The notes under the pieces are model-generated. The model ran no database searches, had not been told where the DNA came from, and worked only from the letters and a program-made list of their open reading frames with translations. Below are positions 1 through 9,413 of a DNA stretch of 64,000 nt, piece by piece. The stretch is from positions 62,001-126,000 of the forward strand of contig NZ_JAELVR010000011.1 in assembly GCF_016428585.1 (NCBI RefSeq), read 5' to 3'. Every line of letters starts with the position of its first letter. The first letter of the stretch is position 1. The DNA is from Sedimentitalea arenosa. Lineage in GTDB: Bacteria > Pseudomonadota > Alphaproteobacteria > Rhodobacterales > Rhodobacteraceae. A program made the position numbers and the translations under genes.

Positions 1-24
1 CGCTACGCGCTTTTCACGTGCCAT
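1..24 (-). CDS. rpsK: 30S ribosomal protein S11, first 8 codons (partial)
   Basis: Only the start codon and seven more codons (MAREKRVA) lie in the window; the gene continues past the left edge. The call rests mainly on position: it follows rpsM on the same strand after a 15-bp gap, as rpsK does in alphaproteobacterial ribosomal operons, and S11 proteins usually begin MAR followed by basic residues. Too little sequence is present for an independent identification. Confidence 0.75.
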
Positions 25-39
25 GATGTCAGCCCTCCC

Positions 40-408
40 TTATTTCTTCTTGCCGGCAATGGCCTTTGCGGGGCCTTTGCGGGTGCGAGCGTTGGTGTGG
101 GTGCGCTGACCGCGAACCGGCAGGTTGCGGCGGTGACGCAGGCCGCGGTAGCAGCCGAGGTCCATCAGGCGCTTGATGTTCATCTGGGTTTCACGGCGCA
201 GGTCGCCTTCGACGCTCAGGTTGGCGTCGATGAACTCGCGGATCTGCAGCACTTCGCTGTCGCTGAGTTCGTTGACCCGGCGGGACTGGTCGATACCGAC
301 CGCGTCGCAGATCGACTTGGCGGTCGCGTTGCCGATTCCGGTGATGTAGGTGAGAGCGATGGGAACCCGCTTGGCAGTCGGGATATTAACGCCGGCAATA
401 CGTGCCAC
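40..408 (-). CDS. rpsM: 30S ribosomal protein S13
   Basis: S13 of the small subunit head, contacting 16S rRNA and the P-site tRNA region. The 122-aa product is full length. It opens [10 protein letters not shown], has the helix-two-turn-helix segment, the C-terminal motif [20 protein letters not shown] near residues 90-109 and a basic tail ending GKKK. The start codon is GTG, preceded by an AAGGAA Shine-Dalgarno. It lies between adk and rpsK; the usual adk-rpsM junction is stretched to nearly 600 bp by a hydrolase remnant. Confidence 0.97.
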   Translation of the reverse strand: MARIAGVNIPTAKRVPIALTYITGIGNATAKSICDAVGIDQSRRVNELSDSEVLQIREFIDANLSVEGDLRRETQMNIKRLMDLGCYRGLRHRRNLPVRGQRTHTNARTRKGPAKAIAGKKK

Positions 409-567
409 GTGTCACTTTCCTTTTCGTTGCGGACCCGTGATCCCAGGTCCTTTTTTCACAACGCCCGACCGTGGCAGTGTCGCCAGTGGGTCCGACATTT
501 TCGAGGTGGTCATGCGGCAGGAGCGAATCCTGCACATGCAAATGATTCCCTTCCGGGATGGGGGTGG

Positions 568-972
568 TTATGGCGGTTTGCCGGTGACGTCAAGCCCTTG
601 CGGCGCAGCCCGACCGGATCGTCGGGGAAACAGCCGGCCCTGAAGGAATCCGCCGATGATTTCGGTGAGCTCCGCATGCACCTCCGCCCGGTCGCGGGTG
701 CCGTGATCGGCGCTGATGTTGTCATCCCCGGCAAGCGCGATCACCGCCCAGCCGAGCGGGCTGCATTCCGCGAGAAAAGCGAAATGATAGGTGTCGGGAA
801 GGCTGACATAGCGCACCTGCGCACCGGTCGCCGCCAGCGTGTCGGCGCGCATGCCGGGGGCGATGCTGTCGGGGGCGCCCAGGTTCACGAGCAGCGCCGA
901 GTTGGTCAGGCCGCCCAACCCGCCGGGCTTGACCGCCAGCGGCAGAGCCGGATCGACGGCGACCGTGGCGTT
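568..972 (-). pseudogene. Remnant of a dienelactone-hydrolase-type alpha/beta hydrolase (C-terminal part only)
   Basis: An open frame on the minus strand runs from just after a stop at 973-975 to a stop at 568-570. It carries the C-terminal third of an alpha/beta hydrolase: a strand ending LLVNLGAPDSI, a later segment with catalytic-His context (DTYHFAFLAEC) and a final helix AEVHAELTEIIGGFL. The N-terminal half with the nucleophile elbow is absent and there is no good start codon (a TTG at 918 is the nearest). I read it as a decayed gene fragment between adk and rpsM. A short expressed protein cannot be excluded. Confidence 0.6.
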
Positions 973-991
973 TCACGACGCGGTCACTCCG

Positions 992-1629
992 TCAGTCGAG
1001 AACCGCCGCGATCGCGTTCTGGACCTCGGCGATCTCGCCCAGGCCGTTCACCGTCGAAAGCTTGCCCTTGGCATGGTAGTAGCCCAACAGCGGCGACGTC
1101 TTCTTGTAGTATTCCATCAGACGCGTGCGCAGCGACTCTTCGTTGTCGTCGGCGCGGCGCTTGAACTCGGTGCCGCCGCAGGCGGTGCACTTGCCATCGG
1201 CGGGGATCGGTTTGGTCAGGTCGTTATAGACCTCGCCGCAGGCGCCGCAGGTCGAGCGGGCGGTGATGCGCTGCACCAGCTCGTCGTCGTCGACCTCCAT
1301 CGCGATCACGGCGTCGAGCGTCTGGCCGGTGCTGGCGAGCAGGTCGTCGAGCGCGTCGGCCTGGGCCAACGTCCGGGGGAACCCGTCGAAGATGAAGCCG
1401 CCCGGCGCGCCCTGTTCGAGCTTCTCGCGGATCAGGCCGATCACGATCTCGTCGGTGACGAGCTCGCCGCGGGCCATGACTTCGGCGACGCGCTTGCCCA
1501 TCTCGGTGCCGCTGTCCTTGGCCTCGCGCAGCATGTCTCCGGTGGAGAGCTGCACCATGCCGCGGGAGTCGACGAGGTGACGGGCCTGCGTGCCCTTGCC
1601 GGCGCCCGGCGGTCCCAGCAGGATCAGGT

Positions 1630-1633
<4 letters not shown>
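992..1633 (-). CDS. adk: Adenylate kinase, zinc-binding long form
   Basis: Cytosolic enzyme converting ATP + AMP to 2 ADP. The 213-aa protein has the P-loop [10 protein letters not shown] at residues 7-16, the AMP-site strand FIFDGFPRT, and a long LID with four cysteines (CGAC near 130 and CTAC about 20 residues later), the structural zinc site found in some alphaproteobacterial Adk proteins. Its ATG overlaps the secY stop by four bases (ATGA), so the two are translationally coupled, as is usual for secY-adk. Confidence 0.97.
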
Positions 1634-2997
<1,364 letters not shown>

Positions 2998-3022
2998 GAA
3001 TGGGGTCTCTTTCATGCGAGCA

Positions 3023-3052
3023 CCGCCCGAAACCGTTTTCCGGCTCGGGCGG
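3023..3052 (-). other. Strong hairpin between rplO and secY
   Basis: CCGCCCGA at 3023-3030 pairs perfectly with TCGGGCGG at 3045-3052, and the interior (CCG/CGG) extends the stem. There is no T-run on either side, so it does not look like an intrinsic terminator. Lying just 5' of secY in the transcript, it could be an RNA-processing or attenuation element. Confidence 0.5.
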
Positions 3053-3107
3053 CGTCATGGGAAAACTGAGGGTTATGTAAGCGGCCTGCACGCCGCTCAC
3101 AACCCGC

Positions 3108-3581
3108 TTATTCTGCTGCGGTCGCGGTTGTGACCGTCAGTGCGCCGCCCGCTTTCTCGACCGCCTCGACGGCCGACTTGGAGGCGCCGGTGACTTCCAG
3201 CGTGATCTTGCTGGTGACATCGCCCTTGGCGAGCACGCGCACGCCATCGAGCTTGCGGCGCACCAGACCGGAGGCGACGAGCGCGTCCTCGGTGATCGGC
3301 TGGCCCGCGTCGAGCTTGCCGCCGTCGATGAATTTCTGGATCAGCCCCAGGTTCACGACCGCAAAGGACTTGCGGTTGGGCTTGTTGAAGCCACGCTTGG
3401 GCAGGCGCTGGTAGAGCGGCATCTGGCCGCCTTCGTAGCCATTGATCGCAACGCCCGAACGGGATTTCTGACCCTTGATGCCGCGCCCGGCGGTCTTGCC
3501 GGTGCCGGACCCCGGACCGCGGCCGACCCGCTTGCGTTTCTTGGTGGCGCCTTCGTTGTCGCGCAGTTCATGCAGTTTCAT
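3108..3581 (-). CDS. rplO: 50S ribosomal protein L15
   Basis: Large-subunit protein that organises 23S rRNA late in assembly. The 157-aa product starts [20 protein letters not shown] and has the Gly/Lys-rich region [24 protein letters not shown] typical of L15, then [16 protein letters not shown]. The start at 3581 has a good AAGGAG Shine-Dalgarno; an upstream in-frame ATG at 3644 adds non-conserved residues. Unlike the canonical spc operon, no rpmD or rpsE lies directly upstream. Confidence 0.96.
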   Translation of the reverse strand: MKLHELRDNEGATKKRKRVGRGPGSGTGKTAGRGIKGQKSRSGVAINGYEGGQMPLYQRLPKRGFNKPNRKSFAVVNLGLIQKFIDGGKLDAGQPITEDALVASGLVRRKLDGVRVLAKGDVTSKITLEVTGASKSAVEAVEKAGGALTVTTATAAE

Positions 3582-3950
3582 GTCGCTTCTCCTTTGGCCG
3601 GATGCGGCCCCCAGCGACGGGAGCGGCCGAACGCGGCGTTTCATACGGTGAGTCGTGCGGACCCGTCAGGTCCACCGGGGGCGTATAGGCGAGGATGGGC
3701 GGCGGTTCAAGCGGGGATGTGGACCGGAGCGGGCGGCAGATCGCGCCCGTCCGTCCGAAGGTCGGCGGGCGCGATCCCTGCCACAAGCGACCCGGACGGT
3801 CGGGAGCCACGCAACCCGGGCCGGGGCAGCCACGCCGGCTTTGGACCGCCTTGACGCAGGCGGGCCAGACGCCCGGCATGGACGTTCAAGCAGAATGGCC
3901 CGGTGCCGCCTGTCAGGATTGCGGGGCAGCGCCGGGCGGATCAGTCCGGC
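3582..3950. other. 369-bp intergenic region upstream of rplO
   Basis: No reading frame here resembles a known protein; the open frames are low-complexity products of high GC. In the canonical operon rpmD (L30) would sit here, and I find no L30-like sequence in any frame. The promoter for rplO-secY-adk-rpsM presumably lies in this stretch, but I cannot point to a convincing -35/-10 pair. Confidence 0.6.
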
Positions 3951-4388
3951 CTAGTGCCCCTGCGGCCAGACGAAATCGGGGCGCAGGGCCTCGTGCACGG
4001 GCTTGCCGTCGTCGGGGCGCGGGACGCCGGTCGCCGGGTCGTAGAAGGCGTGGTAGGTCGTGTCGGGGAAGGAGGGATCGTATCCCATGAGGTTGGGTAC
4101 GATCACCCTGATGCGGTTCTGCTTGTCGTCGAGCATGATCGGGGTGCCGCAGTCCGCACATGTGCAGAGTTCGAGCGGGCCGTCCGGGTTGTTGGCGTTG
4201 AACGGCTGGCGGTTCAGCTTCTCGGGGTGGTCCACCTCGAGATCATCATGCCTGAAGAAGGCGACATGGGTCGTGGGCTGGCCCGTCACGCTCTTGCAGA
4301 CGGAGCAATGGCAGGTGTGGTTGTCGATCGGGTCGTGATCGGCGTGCGTGTGCACATGGTCACAACCTCCGGAAAAGCTGTGTGACAT
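3951..4388 (-). CDS. GFA/CENP-V family zinc protein
   Basis: A 145-aa protein of the glutathione-dependent formaldehyde-activating (GFA) / CENP-V fold. Zinc-binding cysteine clusters are visible: CHCSVC near residue 28 and CTCADCGTPI near residue 76. The family includes Gfa, but most members have no known substrate, so the reaction is not assigned. The start at 4388 (MSHSFSGG) has a strong GGGAGGA Shine-Dalgarno; the longer in-frame start is less likely. It stands alone, divergent from the aminotransferase gene. Confidence 0.8.
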   Translation of the reverse strand: MSHSFSGGCDHVHTHADHDPIDNHTCHCSVCKSVTGQPTTHVAFFRHDDLEVDHPEKLNRQPFNANNPDGPLELCTCADCGTPIMLDDKQNRIRVIVPNLMGYDPSFPDTTYHAFYDPATGVPRPDDGKPVHEALRPDFVWPQGH

Positions 4389-4586
4389 GACGTCCTCCCG
4401 TTCTTGATTGGTGTCGGCGGCGGTGCCGACCATGGCATTAGGGCCGATCCGGACCCGTCTGCCAAGCTAGACATGGGTCTGTGTTGCAGGCGGTGGCGGG
4501 CGCGGCAGAGTCGCGCTCTGGTGCGGAACAGGTCTGGACGCCTGACCTAGTCGCGCCTAGTCTCGCGGCAGGGAGGACCTTCAGAC

Positions 4587-5456
4587 ATGGCGACCGGCAG
4601 CAATATCCGCACCTATTTCAACGGCACCTGGCATGATGGCGACGTGCCGATCATGTCGGCGGCCGATCACGGCGCCTGGCTGGGCAGCGGGGTGTTCGAC
4701 GGGGCGCGCAGCGTCGACGGCATGACCCCCGACCTCGACAAGCATTGCGCGCGGGTCAACCGCTCGGCCGAGGCGCTGATGGTGACGCCGACGGTCAGCA
4801 CCGAGGACATGGTCGCGCTGGTGCATGAGGGGCTGGCGGCCTATCCCAAGGATGCCGCCATCTACATCCGCCCGATGTACTGGGGCATCGACGGCGACAT
4901 GACCGCGATTGTGCCGAATGCGGACAAGACCGGCTTCGCGATCTGCCTCGAGGAGATTCCGCTGGCGCCGCCGACCGCCAGCGCGACGCTGACACGCACC
5001 CGGTTCCGCCGCCCGGTGCTGGAGGATGCGGTGGTCAACGCCAAGGCCGGCTGTCTCTATCCCAACAACGCGCGGATGCTGGTCGAGGCGCGCCGCAAGG
5101 GATTCAGCAACGCGCTGGTCGCGGATGCGATGGGCAACGTGGCCGAGACCGCCACCGCCAACATCTTCATGGTGAAGGATGGCGAGGTCTTCACCCCGAT
5201 TCCCAACGGCACCTTTCTGGCCGGGATCACCCGCGCGCGTCACATCGCCAACCTCGAGGCGGACGGGACCGCGGTGCACGAGACCGTGCTGAGCTTCGAG
5301 GATTTCGCCGGTGCGGACGAGGTGTTCATGTCGGGCAACATGTCAAAGATCACCCCGGTCACCGCGTTCGACGACACGCAATACCAGGTCGGCCCGGTCA
5401 CCCGGCGGCTGCGCGAGATGTACTGGGACTGGGCCGCCAGCGACGCCGCGCGCTAA
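4587..5456 (+). CDS. Class IV PLP aminotransferase, branched-chain type
   Basis: A 289-aa fold-type IV aminotransferase. Family features are GVFDGARSV near residue 37, the PLP lysine in NAKAGCLYPNN near 152, the E-T-A-T-A-N-I-F phosphate-side segment near 187, and a late SGNMSKITPV loop. Annotated relatives are called branched-chain amino acid aminotransferases (IlvE-like); D-amino-acid transaminase and aminodeoxychorismate lyase share the fold, so substrate is inferred. The ATG has an AGGGAGGA Shine-Dalgarno. It is followed by usp and an HCCA-isomerase gene in tight spacing. Confidence 0.85.
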   Translation: MATGSNIRTYFNGTWHDGDVPIMSAADHGAWLGSGVFDGARSVDGMTPDLDKHCARVNRSAEALMVTPTVSTEDMVALVHEGLAAYPKDAAIYIRPMYWGIDGDMTAIVPNADKTGFAICLEEIPLAPPTASATLTRTRFRRPVLEDAVVNAKAGCLYPNNARMLVEARRKGFSNALVADAMGNVAETATANIFMVKDGEVFTPIPNGTFLAGITRARHIANLEADGTAVHETVLSFEDFAGADEVFMSGNMSKITPVTAFDDTQYQVGPVTRRLREMYWDWAASDAAR

Positions 5457-5515
5457 GCGATTGCCAGCGGACCCGGGCTGCGGCAAGATCGCGGCGAAAC
5501 GGGGGTGGAGCCGAT

Positions 5516-5971
5516 ATGCGCAAGTTTCTGGTCGTTCTGGACGACAGCCGCGAATGTCTGAACGCGATGCGGTTCGCCGCGATGCGCGCGGCCAAGACCG
5601 GCGGCGGGGTCGCGATCCTGTCGGTGATCCCGCCGGACGAGTTCAACCACTGGATCGGCGTCGGCGAGGTGATGCGCGAGGAGGCGCGGGAGCGGATCCA
5701 CGCGCATTTCGAGGTCTTCGCCAAGTGGATGCGCGACAAGCAGGGTGTCGATCCCGAGCTGGTGATCCGCGAGGGCGAGGCGGTGCCCGAGATTATCGCG
5801 CAGATCAAGGAAGACCCCGATATCGGCGTGCTGGTGCTGGGCGCCGGCACCGACAACAAGGGGCCCGGGCCGCTGGTGACGCAGCTCAGCCGGTCCGCCG
5901 GGTCGCTGCCGATCCCGATCACCATCGTGCCGGGCGACCTGAGCAAGGAAAAGCTGGAAGCGATCACCTGA
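5516..5971 (+). CDS. Universal stress protein (UspA family)
   Basis: A 151-aa single-domain Usp protein. It starts with the first beta strand MRKFLVVLDDS and has the ATP-loop GAGTDNKGPGPLV at about residues 113-125, close to the family G-2x-G-9x-G(S/T) pattern. Usp domains bind ATP and accumulate under stress; the specific role is unknown. It lies 59 bp after the aminotransferase and one base before the next gene, so the three are probably cotranscribed. Confidence 0.9.
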   Translation: MRKFLVVLDDSRECLNAMRFAAMRAAKTGGGVAILSVIPPDEFNHWIGVGEVMREEARERIHAHFEVFAKWMRDKQGVDPELVIREGEAVPEIIAQIKEDPDIGVLVLGAGTDNKGPGPLVTQLSRSAGSLPIPITIVPGDLSKEKLEAIT

Positions 5972-5972
5972 G

Positions 5973-6572
5973 ATGGCGGCGCGGATCGATTTCTGGTTCG
6001 ATTTCGCATCGACCTATTCCTATCTGTCGGCGATGCGGATCGGGGACGCCGCACGGGATGCGGGCGTCACGGTGACATGGCGGCCCTTCCTGCTGGGGCC
6101 GATCTTCGCGGCGCAGGGCTGGACCACCTCGCCGTTCAACCTGTTCCCCGCCAAGGGCCGCTACATGTGGGAGGACATGGCGCGGCTGTGCGCGGCGCGG
6201 GGCCTGCCGCTGGTGCAACCGCCCGGCTTTCCGCAGAACGGCCTGCGCGCGGCACGGGTGGCGCTGGCGGCGCTGGAGCACGACGCGGGGCCGGCGTTCT
6301 GCCGCGCGGTGTTCGCGGCGCAGTTCGGCGAGGGGGCCGACATCGCACAGGACGCGACCATCGCCGCGTGCCTGGCGCGGGCCGCTCTGCCCGAGTCGCT
6401 GCTGGCCGCAGCCGACGATCCGGCGCGCAAGGCGGCCTTGCGCGCGCAGACCGAGGCGGCACAGGCGCTGGGGCTGTTCGGCGCGCCGAGCTTTACCCTG
6501 GGCACGGCCATATACTGGGGCGATGACCGGCTCGACATGGCGCTGGCGGCGGCGCGCGCGGACAAAGATTAG
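5973..6572 (+). CDS. 2-hydroxychromene-2-carboxylate isomerase-like (DsbA-fold)
   Basis: A 199-aa kappa-class GST / HCCA isomerase family protein. The N terminus IDFWFDFASTYSYLS is the family's active-site strand, with Ser in place of a redox Cys. RPFLLGPIF and a C-terminal cis-Pro segment GAPSFTLG also fit. In naphthalene degraders the enzyme isomerises 2-hydroxychromene-2-carboxylate with glutathione; no aromatic-degradation genes are nearby, so the true substrate is open. Its stop codon overlaps the Irr-type box of nfuA. Confidence 0.85.
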   Translation: MAARIDFWFDFASTYSYLSAMRIGDAARDAGVTVTWRPFLLGPIFAAQGWTTSPFNLFPAKGRYMWEDMARLCAARGLPLVQPPGFPQNGLRAARVALAALEHDAGPAFCRAVFAAQFGEGADIAQDATIAACLARAALPESLLAAADDPARKAALRAQTEAAQALGLFGAPSFTLGTAIYWGDDRLDMALAAARADKD

Positions 6573-6584
6573 AATCGTTCCAAA
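6568..6584. promoter_or_regulatory. Irr (ICE)-type iron box upstream of nfuA
   Basis: The sequence ATTAGAATCGTTCCAAA is an imperfect inverted repeat (TTAGAA-TCG-TTCCAA), one mismatch from the core of the alphaproteobacterial Irr iron-control element (TTAGAA-N3-TTCTAA). It ends two bases before the -35 hexamer of the nfuA promoter, a position that fits direct control of an Fe-S assembly gene by Irr. Confidence 0.6.
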
Positions 6585-6586
6585 CC

Positions 6587-6615
6587 TTGACTCGGGCGAC
6601 GCGCGGGCGCATATC
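6587..6615 (+). promoter_or_regulatory. Sigma70-type promoter of nfuA
   Basis: TTGACT at 6587-6592 is followed by a 17-bp spacer and CATATC at 6610-6615, then nfuA starts at 6642. The hexamers and spacing fit a housekeeping promoter, with the iron box abutting its upstream side. Confidence 0.6.
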
Positions 6616-6641
6616 CTGACGTAATCAATCGGAGATACGCC

Positions 6642-7205
6642 ATGTTCATCCAGACCGAATCCACGCCGAACCCCGCGACGCTGAAATTCCTGCCCGGCCA
6701 GACCGTGCTGGAGGTGGGAACGGCCGATTTCCCGAGTGCCGACACCGCCGGCAAGTCGCCGCTGGCCAAGCGCATCTTCGCGGTCGAAGGCGTGACGGGC
6801 GTGTTCTTCGGCAACGATTTCGTGACCGTGACCAAGGCCGACTCGGTCGATTGGGACCATATCAAGCCCTCGATCCTGGGCGCGGTGATGGAGCATTACC
6901 AGTCCGGCCAGCCGGTGATGGACGACGGGCACACCGCCGCGTCGGGCCATGCCGAGCACAGCGGCGAGGATGCCGAAATCGTCGGTCAGATCAAGGAGTT
7001 GCTGGACAGTCGCGTGCGCCCCGCCGTGGCGCAGGACGGTGGCGACATCACCTTTCACGGTTTTGATCGCGGCGTGGTCTACCTGCACATGCAGGGCGCC
7101 TGCGCGGGCTGCCCCTCCTCGACCCTGACGCTAAAGATGGGCATCGAGAACCTGCTGCGCCACTACATTCCCGAGGTGACCGAGGTACGCCCGGTTGCCG
7201 TCTGA
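6642..7205 (+). CDS. nfuA: NifU-family Fe-S scaffold protein with Nfu N-terminal domain
   Basis: A 187-aa Fe-S cluster carrier. Residues 1-90 form the Nfu_N domain (MFIQTESTPNPATLKF, then FAVEGVTGVFFGNDFVTVTK). Residues 105-187 form the NifU C-terminal domain with the cluster-binding CxxC in GACAGCPSSTLTLK. It passes [4Fe-4S] clusters to target enzymes in the cytosol. The gene is led by an Irr-type box, so iron-dependent control is likely. Its last codons overlap the TTG start of tsaB. Confidence 0.93.
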   Translation: MFIQTESTPNPATLKFLPGQTVLEVGTADFPSADTAGKSPLAKRIFAVEGVTGVFFGNDFVTVTKADSVDWDHIKPSILGAVMEHYQSGQPVMDDGHTAASGHAEHSGEDAEIVGQIKELLDSRVRPAVAQDGGDITFHGFDRGVVYLHMQGACAGCPSSTLTLKMGIENLLRHYIPEVTEVRPVAV

Positions 7206-7779
7206 ACACCTGGTTCTGGGCTTTGACACATCGGCCGCGCATTGCGCGGCCGCTTTGCTGTCGGGCGAGCGGCTTCTGACCGAGCGGCTGGAGCCGATGA
7301 CCCGGGGGCAGGCCGAACGGCTGATGCCGCTGCTGGAGGACGTGCTGGCCGAGGCGGGCATCGAGTGGGCCGACCTGACCGCGATCGGTGTCGGCGTCGG
7401 CCCGGGCAATTTCACCGGTATCCGCATCGGCGTCTCGGCGGCGCGCGGGCTGGCGCTGGGGCTTGGCATTCCGGCGGTCGGCGTGACCGGCTGCGCGGCG
7501 CGCGCGCGTCTGGCGCCGGGCGCGACGGTCGGCATCCCGGCCCCGCGCGACCAACTTTATCTGTGCGACGCGGCCGCGCCCGACGCCGTGCCCCGCCTCG
7601 TCGATCGCACCGAGGCGGGCGACGTGTTGGCCGAGCCCAGCCCCGCCGGGCTGGCCGAGGCCATCGCCCGGATCGCGGCCGAACGCTGGCGCGACGTGAC
7701 GGCACCGCCCGCACCGCTCTATGCGCGGGCCGCAGATGCGGCCCCCTCGCGGGACGCGCCCCCGGTGCTGCTGGATTGA
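7195..7779 (+). CDS. tsaB: tRNA threonylcarbamoyladenosine biosynthesis protein TsaB
   Basis: The 194-aa ASKHA-fold partner of TsaD in t6A37 tRNA modification. Visible features are the N-terminal phosphate strand LGFDTSAAHCAAALL, GQAERLMPLLEDVLAEAG, and the family signature GVGVGPGNFTGIRIGVSAARGLALG at about 62-86. The start is TTG at 7195, overlapping nfuA by 11 bp; no better start exists before conserved sequence. Its TGA overlaps the rimI ATG, the classic tsaB-rimI pairing. Confidence 0.9.
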   Translation: MPSEHLVLGFDTSAAHCAAALLSGERLLTERLEPMTRGQAERLMPLLEDVLAEAGIEWADLTAIGVGVGPGNFTGIRIGVSAARGLALGLGIPAVGVTGCAARARLAPGATVGIPAPRDQLYLCDAAAPDAVPRLVDRTEAGDVLAEPSPAGLAEAIARIAAERWRDVTAPPAPLYARAADAAPSRDAPPVLLD

Positions 7780-8192
7780 TGACGCCCGCCCAGATGGCCG
7801 AAACCCACGCGGCGGCCTTCGCCGAGGCGCGGCCCTGGAGCGAGGCGGAATTCGCGGCGCTGCTGGCCCAGCCCCATTGCCATGCAATCGGCGATGCACG
7901 GAGCTTTGCGTTGATCCGGGTGATCGCGGACGAGGCCGAACTGCTGACCATCGCCACCCGCCCCGACGCGCGGCGGCAAGGGCTGGCGCGGGCCCGGATG
8001 GAGGCGTGGCAGGCGCGCGCCCGCGCGACGGGCGCGGACCGCGCGTTCCTCGAGGTCGCGGCGGACAACGTGGCGGCGCTGGCGCTCTACAAGACATGCG
8101 GATTCGCCGTCGAGGGACGGCGCAAGGGCTATTACCCGCGCGCCGGGAGCGCGGCGGTCGACGCGATCGTGATGGCACGCGCGCTGACCTGA
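7779..8192 (+). CDS. rimI: Ribosomal-protein-alanine N-acetyltransferase, GNAT family
   Basis: A 137-aa GNAT enzyme that in model bacteria acetylates the N-terminal alanine of S18. The acetyl-CoA loop reads RRQGLARARM near residues 66-75, followed by FLEVAADNVAALALYKTCGFAVEGRRKGYY, the typical RimI C-terminal half. Position directly after tsaB (TGATG overlap) supports RimI over a generic GNAT. Confidence 0.87.
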   Translation: MTPAQMAETHAAAFAEARPWSEAEFAALLAQPHCHAIGDARSFALIRVIADEAELLTIATRPDARRQGLARARMEAWQARARATGADRAFLEVAADNVAALALYKTCGFAVEGRRKGYYPRAGSAAVDAIVMARALT

Positions 8193-8350
8193 CGGCAGCG
8201 GCGCGACTCCGCGGTTGCCGCGGGCAGAAAGCGGTTGACCCTGTGCGGGCTCTGCGGCCTTATTCTGGGCATCACGGCCGACATGCGCGCCGGACCGGGC
8301 CGACCGGGAACCTGGCGGCCTGAGACACAAAACCAACCGGGAGACGACAC

Positions 8351-9349
8351 ATGACATTGATGAAGACTCTGACGGGCGCGGCCGCGGGCCTGGCCCTGAC
8401 CACGGGCGCCGCGCTGGCCGAACCGGCGCTGATCTTCGACCTCGGCGGCAAGTTCGACAAGTCCTTCAACGAGGCGGCCTTCAACGGGGCGCAGCGCTGG
8501 GTCGAGGAAACCGGCGGCTCGTTCCGCGAGATTGAACTGCAATCGGAAGCCCAGCGCGAGCAGGCGCTGCGCCGCTTCGCCGAGGCCGGGTCGAACCCGG
8601 TGATCACCATGGGCTTTGCCATGGCCGATCCGCTGTCGTCGGTGGCGCCGGATTACCCGGACACGAAATTCGTCGCGATCGACGTGACCTGGCTTGAATC
8701 ACCGAACATTCGCCAGATCGGCTTTGCCGAGCACGAAGGCTCGTACCTGGTCGGGATGATGGCGGCGATGGCGTCCGACTCCGGCACGGTCGGCTTCATC
8801 GGCGGCATGGACATCCCGCTGATCCGCCATTTCGGCTGCGGCTATGCGCAGGGTGCCAAGGCGGTCAACCCGGACATCACCGTGATCGCCAACATGACCG
8901 GCACCACCCCGGCCGCCTGGAACGACCCGGTGAAGGGCAGCGAACTGACCAAGGCGCAGATCAGCCAGGGCGCCGACGTGATCTATGCCGCCGCCGGCGG
9001 CACCGGCGTGGGCGTGCTGCAGACCGCCGCCGACGAGGGCATCCTGTCGATCGGCGTGGACAGCAACCAGAACCACCTGCATCCGGGCCAGGTGCTGACC
9101 TCGATGCTCAAGCGGGTGGACGTGGCCGTCTATGACGCGCTGAAGGCGGGCGAGAACGTCGAGACCGGCGTCTTTACCCTGGGCCTGGCCGAGAACGGCG
9201 TCGGCTATGCGCTGGACGACAACAACGCGCCGCTGGTCAGCGACGAGATGAAGGCCGCCGTGGACGAGGCGCGCCAGAAGATCATCGACGGCGAGATCGA
9301 AGTGGTCAGCTACTACGCCAACGACAGCTGCCCGGCTCTGAGCTTCTAG
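8351..9349 (+). CDS. BMP-family ABC transporter substrate-binding protein
   Basis: Periplasmic receptor, 332 aa, for the importer encoded downstream. It has a Sec signal peptide (cleavage after GAALA, near residue 24) with no lipobox, then the PnrA/Med/BMP domain beginning LIFDLGGKFDKSFNEAAFNG. Family members bind purine nucleosides or related ligands; nucleoside import is inferred. A strong GGGAGA Shine-Dalgarno precedes the ATG. A TTGACC at 8235 may mark its promoter, but the spacing to a -10 is poor. Confidence 0.9.
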   Translation: MTLMKTLTGAAAGLALTTGAALAEPALIFDLGGKFDKSFNEAAFNGAQRWVEETGGSFREIELQSEAQREQALRRFAEAGSNPVITMGFAMADPLSSVAPDYPDTKFVAIDVTWLESPNIRQIGFAEHEGSYLVGMMAAMASDSGTVGFIGGMDIPLIRHFGCGYAQGAKAVNPDITVIANMTGTTPAAWNDPVKGSELTKAQISQGADVIYAAAGGTGVGVLQTAADEGILSIGVDSNQNHLHPGQVLTSMLKRVDVAVYDALKAGENVETGVFTLGLAENGVGYALDDNNAPLVSDEMKAAVDEARQKIIDGEIEVVSYYANDSCPALSF

Positions 9350-9413
9350 GTGATGCAGCAACACTCTTCAGCCAGGTGCGCAAGGATCTGGCTGGATTGC
9401 CGTGGGGGCTAAG

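Noticed and set aside
722-976. An alternative minus-strand frame over the hydrolase remnant
   Set aside because: Arg-rich shadow product; the hydrolase-like residues are in the other frame.
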